DNA from: Hyphomonadaceae bacterium
Lineage (GTDB): Bacteria; Pseudomonadota; Alphaproteobacteria; Caulobacterales; Aquidulcibacteraceae
NCBI GenBank assembly: GCA_025458365.1
Contig: JALOSP010000016.1
Coordinates: 1-11,666 of the forward strand
DNA: 11,666 bases
Reading direction: 5' to 3'
A program made the translations under genes and the position numbers. The first letter of the stretch is position 1. The number at the start of each line of letters is the position of its first letter. Under the pieces are notes generated by a model. That model did not search any database. It was not told the origin of the DNA and saw only the letters and a list, made by a program, of their open reading frames with translations. Below, piece by piece: positions 7,808-11,666 of this stretch.

Positions 7808-8527
7808 ATGTACGTGCGTCCCGATCTGCCTGATGCCCTGCCTGCCCGAAGTCTTGCCGGATGGACCCTCGCATTCGACCTGGACGGGACGCTGGTCGAT
7901 ACAGCACCCGATCTGGTGCGCGTCACCAATCTGATCATGCAGGATCTGGGGTTGGCCACTGTCGACCTTGCGCCCTTGCGCTCCATCACCGGTCAGGGTG
8001 CTGCCGCCCTGTTGCAGGCCGCCGCGAGCCATTCAGGGGTGGTCTTTGATCCCGAAGAACTCGCCCGCCACCGGGCTCGATTCATCGACATCTATGCAGC
8101 CGACACCTTTGCCGCAAGCCGCCCGTTTGACGGACTGGAATCGAGCCTGAGCGTGCTGAGGGATGCGGGTGCAGTGCTTTGCATCTGCACCAACAAGCCT
8201 CGCACGCTGGCGACCAAGGTCCTCGATGGCCTTCAGCTGAACGGCTGGTTTTCCGGACTGGTTTGCCCGGAAGACACCCCCGCAATCAAGCCGGATCCCG
8301 TACATCTGCGGACCGCAGTCGAGGGTGCAGGTGGAAGCCTGGCGGCGGCCATGATGATCGGCGACACGGAGATCGATCTGGCAGCGGGTCGCAATGTGGG
8401 CATTCCGGTTGCGCTAGCCAGCTTCGGTTACAGCAAAACAAAAGCGTCCGCCTTGGGGGCGGACGCTGTATTCGATCACTTTGACGAGTTGCCGGGCTTG
8501 ATCTCAGCCCTGGCTACGAAGGCCTGA
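7808..8527 (+). CDS. gph: HAD hydrolase, phosphoglycolate phosphatase type (239 aa)
   Basis: Probably hydrolyses 2-phosphoglycolate formed by oxidative DNA repair or oxygenase side reactions; HAD substrate range is broad, so the substrate is inferred. Seen: motif I FDLDGTLVDTAPD (res. 23-35) with nucleophile Asp24 and acid Asp26; a helical cap domain (about 36-110); motif II CTNKPRT (127-133) with Thr128; motif III Lys161 in KPDP; motif IV MIGDTEIDLAAG (183-194) with Asp186 and Asp190. All four are intact and length is normal. The frame stays open to 7730, but the upstream residues are not family-like. The start at 7808 has AGGA 8 nt upstream; the ATG at 7799 is an alternative adding three residues. 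It diverges from glmU and converges on the small gene at 8571. Confidence 0.9.
   Translation: MYVRPDLPDALPARSLAGWTLAFDLDGTLVDTAPDLVRVTNLIMQDLGLATVDLAPLRSITGQGAAALLQAAASHSGVVFDPEELARHRARFIDIYAADTFAASRPFDGLESSLSVLRDAGAVLCICTNKPRTLATKVLDGLQLNGWFSGLVCPEDTPAIKPDPVHLRTAVEGAGGSLAAAMMIGDTEIDLAAGRNVGIPVALASFGYSKTKASALGADAVFDHFDELPGLISALATKA
8444..8466 (+). other. Perfect 9-bp stem-loop inside the 3' part of gph
   Basis: GCGTCCGCC (8444-8452) and GGCGGACGC (8458-8466) pair around a 5-nt TTGGG loop. It lies in the coding sequence for KASALGADAV, about 60 bp before the gph stop, and is not followed by Ts. It may be a by-product of GC-rich codons, or may stabilise the mRNA 3' end. Confidence 0.5.
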
Positions 8528-8570
8528 GCGCACCCGAGCAGGCATCATGACCTCGCGGGAGCCTTGGTGA

Positions 8571-8771
8571 TCAGGCTTCGGCAGGCAGACGGCGGGCTGG
8601 CAAGCCGTTGACCATGTCCGAGCGCACATCGGTGCGGCCCGAACGCATGGCCGGGACGAAGCCCTCTTCGACCAGATCGACGCTGACGTCGTAACCGCGC
8701 TCGCGCCAGTATTCCTGGATTTTGGCCTTCAGACGCCGGGCGCCGTCGGAGGTGCAGAAATCGCCTTCCAT
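8571..8771 (-). CDS. Small conserved-looking protein of unknown function (66 aa)
   Basis: I cannot assign a function. The ATG at 8771 opens a 66-residue soluble protein. Its first half, GARRLKAKIQEYWRERGYDV (res. 10-29), looks like an amphipathic basic helix ending in an aromatic segment. VDLVEEGFVPAMRSGRTDVR (31-50) and SDMVNGLPARR (51-61) follow. There is no signal peptide, membrane segment or Cys cluster. Codon use is regular and the composition is balanced, unlike the Arg-rich peptides of the other frames over the same bases. AAGGA lies about 12 nt before the ATG. A frame extension to 8816 via TTG is possible but less likely. It stands alone, convergent with gph, with a strong promoter candidate at 8892-8919. 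Its shape suggests a small regulatory or adaptor protein; that is only a guess. Confidence 0.7.
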   Translation of the reverse strand: MEGDFCTSDGARRLKAKIQEYWRERGYDVSVDLVEEGFVPAMRSGRTDVRSDMVNGLPARRLPAEA

Positions 8772-8891
8772 AGTACTTTCTTGTCCTTCTTTGCTGCCGA
8801 CCGTCCACCGGCACAACTGTCATGTTCCCTCAGACGAAGCCTGCGGGTTGCCTCGACTGCGGGTGTGAACATCCGTTTCGGGAACCCGGGC

Positions 8892-8919
8892 GATATAGCG
8901 GCGTTTTTTCAGCAATCAA
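8892..8919 (-). promoter_or_regulatory. Strong Caulobacter-type housekeeping promoter for the 66-residue gene
   Basis: On the minus strand GCTATATC (8892-8899) matches GCTANAWC at every position. TTGATTG (8913-8919) matches TTGaCgS at five of seven, with a 13-bp spacer inside the allowed 10-14. Transcription from near 8885 would give a leader of about 113 nt before the ATG at 8771. This is the best promoter match in the window. Confidence 0.6.
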
Positions 8920-9182
8920 CCGGAAAATGGCCCACTGAACCCGGTTTTCGAAAAATGGATAGAATTTTTTGCCTCAATGCGTCGCATTCAGAAAGCCGGA
9001 TTTTTCCACAAGGCGGATGGCGCACAATTCATTGCGACTAAAGTGACAGTTTGAAGAACAAGCTTGCAATTTCGTCATTCAGAAAGAAACCTGCCGGATC
9101 TCAGCCCGGAACGCCAAAGCCCCAAGATTTCTCATATTTTTCAGAGTGCTTAATCCAGATTTGGCCGCAGATGCACGCTCTT

Positions 9183-9202
9183 TGCATGCAATTGCACGTG
9201 CA
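9183..9202. repeat. Three overlapping perfect palindromes built on TGCA
   Basis: TGCATGCA (9183-9190), TGCAATTGCA (9187-9196) and TGCACGTGCA (9193-9202) overlap end to end, so TGCA occurs at 9183, 9187, 9193 and 9199, with a further copy at 9172-9175. The cluster lies about 35 bp beyond the stop of the unknown gene at 9236 in non-coding DNA. It may be a protein-binding array or a cruciform-prone site; no known family is recognised. Confidence 0.5.
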
Positions 9203-9235
9203 TTCCACCCAGACTGAACCCTTCTCAGCCAGGGG

Positions 9236-9772
9236 TTACAGTTCGCCAGGCCGCGGGCAAATTCGCGACGACACCAATCTGACCGGTGGCATCTGGCGAT
9301 TCCGATCTCGAAACACGTCACGTCCAAGGTCGCGTCCGAACACGCTGACCGCCATATCCCCGTGCCGCCGGGCACCGATTCGCGCATAGCCTTCGATCGT
9401 GGCCACAACGGCAAGCGCGAGATTGTCGGGATGTGCCACGACCATCACATCCCAAAACGGCTTGTCCTGCAAACGGGCTGTTCTGGCCAGTACCCCGCCG
9501 ACGTCGCCGGCATCGTCCAGCACAAGCCAGAGCATCCGCAGGCCAGCCCCGGTCGATGGCCCGGACACAGATGCGCGGAACCGTGCTGATGGAAGCTGAC
9601 GCGCCAGCATGGCGACATGGGCGAAGCTCTGCGGGCCGAACACGACGATCTCGTCAATCGACCCGAGCTCGATCAACCGGCTGGCATCACCCAGCATCGA
9701 CCAGCACAGCCTGCCCGCTTCCATTGCGACCCCGTCATCGCCATGCACCAACCTGGTTGCTATCCCTGACAT
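9236..9772 (-). CDS. Unrecognised protein divergent from lexA (178 aa)
   Basis: I do not recognise this family. The ATG at 9772 has GGAG with about 6 nt spacing (GGTGGAGAAATC), better supported than the TTG at 9919 that would add 49 unconvincing residues. Seen: a soluble-looking alpha/beta pattern. The strand-like segment EIVVFGPQ (res. 40-47) is followed by the helix SFAHVAMLARQLP (48-60); LRMLWLVLDDAGDVGGVLA (78-96) and FWDVMVVAHPDNLALAVVATIEGYARIGARR (105-135) are further hydrophobic strand/helix pairs. The C-terminus is Arg/Pro-rich. There is no signal peptide. It is transcribed away from lexA; the lexA box is 180 bp upstream of its ATG, so joint SOS control is possible but distant. Codon use and RBS support a real gene. 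Confidence 0.7.
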   Translation of the reverse strand: MSGIATRLVHGDDGVAMEAGRLCWSMLGDASRLIELGSIDEIVVFGPQSFAHVAMLARQLPSARFRASVSGPSTGAGLRMLWLVLDDAGDVGGVLARTARLQDKPFWDVMVVAHPDNLALAVVATIEGYARIGARRHGDMAVSVFGRDLGRDVFRDRNRQMPPVRLVSSRICPRPGEL

Positions 9773-9912
9773 GATTTCTCCACCGCGCAGGCCTGTCCAG
9801 CCACCGCATGACACTGTTTCGCGACGCTGGGGCGTGTCGGTGAATGAAGTGTAACCGTGCCGACCCGGGCCTGCATGCCGCAGGAGCGCGCACGAGGGCA
9901 AAGGGTGAGGAC

Positions 9913-9941
9913 TGGACAACCGTCACAAGAATCGCTATCTG
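9913..9941 (+). promoter_or_regulatory. Weak candidate lexA promoter
   Basis: TGGACAA (9913-9919) and GCTATCTG (9934-9941) are 14 bp apart, a loose match to TTGaCgS-N10-14-GCTANAWC with several mismatches. The predicted start near 9948 would place the LexA box (9952-9966) at the very beginning of the transcript, a position suited to autorepression. An alternative uses the TTGAAC inside the box (9956-9961) as a -35 element. Confidence 0.3.
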
Positions 9942-9951
9942 GTCACGGTCT

Positions 9952-9966
9952 GTTCTTGAACAGTTC
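9952..9966 (+). promoter_or_regulatory. LexA (SOS) box of lexA
   Basis: GTTC-TTGAACA-GTTC is an exact fit to the alphaproteobacterial LexA operator GTTC-N7-GTTC, a direct repeat. The N7 itself contains GAAC, so the box also includes the inverted dyad GTTCTTGAAC. It lies 106 bp upstream of the lexA ATG, as expected for autoregulation. It is the only convincing SOS box I found. Confidence 0.88.
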
Positions 9967-9991
9967 GCAAATTCGGTCACAGACTTGGCAT

Positions 9992-10012
9992 CTTGTCCAC
10001 TGTGCGGACAAG
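9992..10012 (+). other. 7-bp stem-loop in the lexA leader
   Basis: CTTGTCC (9992-9998) and GGACAAG (10006-10012) are perfect inverted repeats around a 7-nt loop, between the LexA box and the lexA ATG (10073). It would be part of the lexA 5' untranslated RNA. It is not followed by a T-run, so it is not a terminator; a second operator or an RNA element are both possible. Confidence 0.4.
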
Positions 10013-10072
10013 GATTTCGACAGTACCGCAATCATCGCGACTGGCAGACAGGGCGACAGGGAGCAACAGTTC

Positions 10073-10777
10073 ATGCTGACATCCAAACAACACCAGCTTC
10101 TGCTGTTCATCCACGGGCGCCTGAAGGACACCGGGGTTTCGCCTTCATTCGACGAGATGAAAGAGGCTCTCGACCTCGCGTCCAAGTCGGGCATCCACCG
10201 GCTGATCACAGCCCTGGAAGAGCGCGGGTTCCTGCGCCGTTTGCCACACAGGGCAAGGGCGCTTGAAGTGGTGCGCCTGCCCGAGAGTGCCACCACCAAC
10301 CAGCCGCCCGGCGGGCGTCAGCCTTTCAGGCCAAGCGTGGTCGGCGACGCCTCCAGTGCCCCGGTCGCTGCACCAATCAGCAAGCCGGTTGCTGCCAATC
10401 TCGACATTCCGATCCTCGGGCGGATCGCGGCTGGCGTGCCCATCGAAGCGATCCAGACCGAAGTCGGGAGAATCAGGGTGTCCGAAGATCTCGATCCGGC
10501 CTTGCACTATGCACTGGAGGTCAAGGGTGACAGCATGATCGACGCTGGCATTCTCGAAGGAGACATCGTGATCCTGAAGCGCACCGACAATGCCAGCAAC
10601 GGGGAAATCGTGGTGGCGCTGATCGAGGACGAGGAAGCGACATTGAAGCGGCTTCGCCGTCGGGGCAATTCCATCGCACTCGAAGCGGCCAATCCAGCTT
10701 ACGAGACCCGGATCTTCGGGCCGGATCAGGTGCAGGTACAGGGTGTGTTGCGCGGTCTGGTGCGGCGCTACCACTGA
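10073..10777 (+). CDS. lexA: LexA SOS repressor / self-cleaving S24 peptidase (234 aa)
   Basis: Represses SOS genes and is inactivated by RecA-stimulated self-cleavage after DNA damage. Seen: the N-terminal winged HTH (about res. 1-70), with [46 protein letters not shown] in the typical alphaproteobacterial form; a Pro/Ala-rich linker (about 71-108); the cleavage site Ala120-Gly121 in GRIAAGVP; catalytic Ser154 in KGDSM; and general-base Lys192 in EATLKRL. The S24 fold ends with [13 protein letters not shown]. All catalytic residues are intact and length is normal. The ATG at 10073 has AGGGAG 9 nt upstream. The frame runs open to a GTG at 9857, but that extension crosses the LexA box and is not LexA-like. 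Many alphaproteobacteria have comEC next to lexA; here a SIMPL gene follows after 92 bp. Confidence 0.97.
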   Translation: MLTSKQHQLLLFIHGRLKDTGVSPSFDEMKEALDLASKSGIHRLITALEERGFLRRLPHRARALEVVRLPESATTNQPPGGRQPFRPSVVGDASSAPVAAPISKPVAANLDIPILGRIAAGVPIEAIQTEVGRIRVSEDLDPALHYALEVKGDSMIDAGILEGDIVILKRTDNASNGEIVVALIEDEEATLKRLRRRGNSIALEAANPAYETRIFGPDQVQVQGVLRGLVRRYH

Positions 10778-10836
10778 GTCCGCAACGGCGTTTTTGCAAC
10801 GATAGCTGCCGCAATCCCGGCGCAATCCGGCTGTTC

Positions 10837-10845
10837 TCTAGCCCC
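10837..10845 (+). promoter_or_regulatory. -10-like TCTAGCCCC before the SIMPL gene
   Basis: The string TCTAGCCCC lies 24 bp upstream of the ATG at 10870 and is identical to the string at 7716-7724 before gph; hemB has the related GCTAGACC. Recurrence of CTAG followed by C-rich bases in front of three plus-strand genes suggests a shared -10 element. No -35 box is clear, so SIMPL may instead be read from the lexA promoter. Confidence 0.3.
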
Positions 10846-10869
10846 GGCGGACGGGAAAGGCTGGAGACC

Positions 10870-11601
10870 ATGGAACAGGGCAATACGATCAAGCTGGCCA
10901 CAGCGGGGCTTGTGGCCGCGGGGCTCGCGGCAGGGGGATTTTTTGCCGGTCAGGGGCTGGTACACTCCCGACTGGGCTTTCGCACAGTCACCGTCAAAGG
11001 CCTGGCAGAGCGCGAGGTGAAGGCTGATCTTGGCTTCTGGCCGGTCCGGTTTTCGGCGTCCGGTCCGACGCTGGAAGCCGCACGCCAGTCGCTCGAGGCG
11101 TCCGAGACTGCCGTCAAAGGATTCCTGACAGCAAAAGGCCTGCCTGCCACGGCATTGCAGGTCCAAGGTATCCAGGTCGAGGACCGGATCGCCAATCTCT
11201 ACCAGTCAGGCGGCTCGCCAGAGGCCCGGTTTGTGTTGACCGAAACCATCCTGGTGCGCACCACGGAAGTGGACAAGCTGGCAGACGCCTCACGCGATGT
11301 CGGTGGGCTGTTACGGGCCGGGGTGGTGTTTTCCGGCGACGCGTACAGTGGCGGGCCGAGCTTCACCTTCACCGGATTGAACGCCATGAAAGGCGAACTC
11401 CTGTCAGAAGCGACCAAGCGCGCAAGAGAGGCGGCTGCCGAATTTGCCCAGGAGAGTGGCGCCCGGGTTGGCGCCATCCAGACGGCCAATCAGGGGATCA
11501 TCTCGATCGAACCGGCGGTGGAAATCCCCAACAGCAATGGTGATTCCCAGATCGACAAGAAGGTTCGCGTCGTCAGCACCATCACCTATTTCCTGAAATA
11601 G
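10870..11601 (+). CDS. SIMPL (DUF541) domain protein with N-terminal membrane anchor (243 aa)
   Basis: SIMPL proteins are periplasmic or membrane-anchored proteins of mostly unknown biochemical role; some relatives are linked to oxidative stress or outer-membrane/periplasmic complexes. Seen: the hydrophobic Ala/Gly-rich segment LATAGLVAAGLAAGGFFAGQGL (res. 9-30, an uncleaved anchor or signal), then the family core TVTVKGLAEREVKADLGFW (39-57), EASETAVKGFLTAKGLP (76-92) and the strand QVQGIQVEDR (96-105). FTFTGLNAMKGELLSEATKRAREAAAEFAQESGARVG (165-201) matches the C-terminal region where the family has a conserved helix, and KVRVVSTITYFLK closes the fold. Length is normal. The ATG at 10870 has GGAG 4 nt upstream. 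It follows lexA by 92 bp in the same direction and may be co-transcribed, though no SOS role is implied. Confidence 0.87.
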   Translation: MEQGNTIKLATAGLVAAGLAAGGFFAGQGLVHSRLGFRTVTVKGLAEREVKADLGFWPVRFSASGPTLEAARQSLEASETAVKGFLTAKGLPATALQVQGIQVEDRIANLYQSGGSPEARFVLTETILVRTTEVDKLADASRDVGGLLRAGVVFSGDAYSGGPSFTFTGLNAMKGELLSEATKRAREAAAEFAQESGARVGAIQTANQGIISIEPAVEIPNSNGDSQIDKKVRVVSTITYFLK

Positions 11602-11666
11602 GCGCTAAGCCCGACAGGACGAGCATGAGAACACCCATCACGATCAGCCCGGCCCCGAGCGACTTG
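11582..11666 (-). CDS. C-terminal fragment of a probable membrane protein (cut by window edge)
   Basis: On the minus strand a frame enters from the right edge and ends at TGA (11582-11584), giving 27 residues. SLGAGLIVMGVLMLVLSGL looks like a final transmembrane helix, followed by the short tail APISGNR. Codon third positions are strongly G/C. It would overlap the 3' end of the SIMPL gene by 20 bp, convergent. The alternative is a plus-strand gene starting at the ATG at 11624 (MRTPITISPAPSDL) with AGGACG upstream; the window is too short to decide. No family can be assigned. Confidence 0.4.
   Translation of the reverse strand, partial: KSLGAGLIVMGVLMLVLSGLAPISGNR

Larger units (their letters stand above)
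8772..9235. other. 464-bp non-coding, relatively AT-rich intergenic region
   Basis: Between the small gene (start 8771) and the stop of the unknown gene (9236) no frame gives a plausible protein. The region is visibly richer in A/T runs (near 8905, 8945, 8966, 9001 and 9138) than the coding DNA. It holds the promoter at 8892-8919 with its leader, an 11-mer shared with the dxs leader (9037-9047), and the TGCA palindrome cluster at 9183-9202. Just past the 9236 stop, AACCC and GGGTT arms (minus strand, within 9218-9238) could form a weak 5-bp hairpin without a T-run. An unannotated small RNA is possible but cannot be shown. Confidence 0.6.

Noticed and set aside
8545..8823. Alternative minus frame of 92 codons over the small gene, starting near a GAGGGAAC ribosome-site-like string
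   Set aside because: The product is almost a third Arg with low complexity; the 66-residue frame has balanced composition and a protein-like helix pattern.
8781..9041. Plus-strand frame of 86 codons and a nested 25-codon frame in the intergenic region
   Set aside because: No RBS, no protein-like pattern, and the region contains the promoter of the minus-strand small gene.
9079..9414. Minus-strand frame of 111 codons overlapping the unknown gene's 3' end
   Set aside because: Mostly antiframe to the better supported 9236-9772 gene, rich in Arg, Cys and Trp, with no RBS.
9773..9919. 49-residue extension of the unknown gene from a TTG at 9919
   Set aside because: Weak start codon and no RBS; the internal ATG at 9772 has a clear GGAG.
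9857..10072. 72-residue N-terminal extension of LexA from a GTG at 9857
   Set aside because: It crosses the LexA box and the probable promoter, and LexA proteins begin with the winged HTH sequence found from 10073.

Overview
The window is an ordinary, gene-dense, high-GC chromosomal segment of an alphaproteobacterium. The evidence is a LexA box of the alphaproteobacterial form GTTC-N7-GTTC in front of lexA, a HemB of the non-cysteine metal-site type, the order histone-deacetylase-like / xseB / ispA / dxs, and several promoter candidates that match the Caulobacter-type -10 element GCTANAWC. Caulobacterales/Maricaulales-like bacteria (Hyphomonadaceae and relatives) fit best, but genus cannot be fixed by eye.

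Layout. 1-4370 (all minus): a rightmost histone-deacetylase-fold hydrolase, a histidine phosphatase, xseB (exonuclease VII small subunit), ispA (farnesyl diphosphate synthase) and dxs (first MEP-pathway enzyme, cut by the left edge). IspA and Dxs act at opposite ends of isoprenoid precursor synthesis. 4371-4478 is a divergent promoter region with two mutually exclusive hairpins. 4479-5486 (plus): hemB. 5491-5554: a perfect 23-bp inverted repeat between convergent hemB and rpiA, built from two REP-like units. 5560-7659 (minus): glmU-rpiA, a two-gene unit joining UDP-GlcNAc synthesis to the pentose phosphate pathway. 7808-8527 (plus): gph-type phosphatase, divergent from glmU.

8571-8771 (minus): a 66-residue small protein of unknown function with the best promoter match in the window and a leader of about 110 nt. 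8772-9235: a 464-bp, relatively AT-rich non-coding stretch with clustered TGCA palindromes. 9236-9772 (minus): an unrecognised 178-residue protein divergent from lexA. 10073-10777 (plus): lexA with its own SOS box. 10870-11601 (plus): a membrane-anchored SIMPL (DUF541) protein. 11582-11666 (minus): probably the hydrophobic C-terminus of a membrane protein cut by the right edge.

No mobile element genes, CRISPR array, tRNA, rRNA or obvious riboswitch were seen. Nothing here amounts to a new multi-gene system. The points worth following are the REP-like palindrome, the small and unknown proteins at 8571-9772, the switch-like hairpins before hemB, and several unexplained operator-like palindromes.
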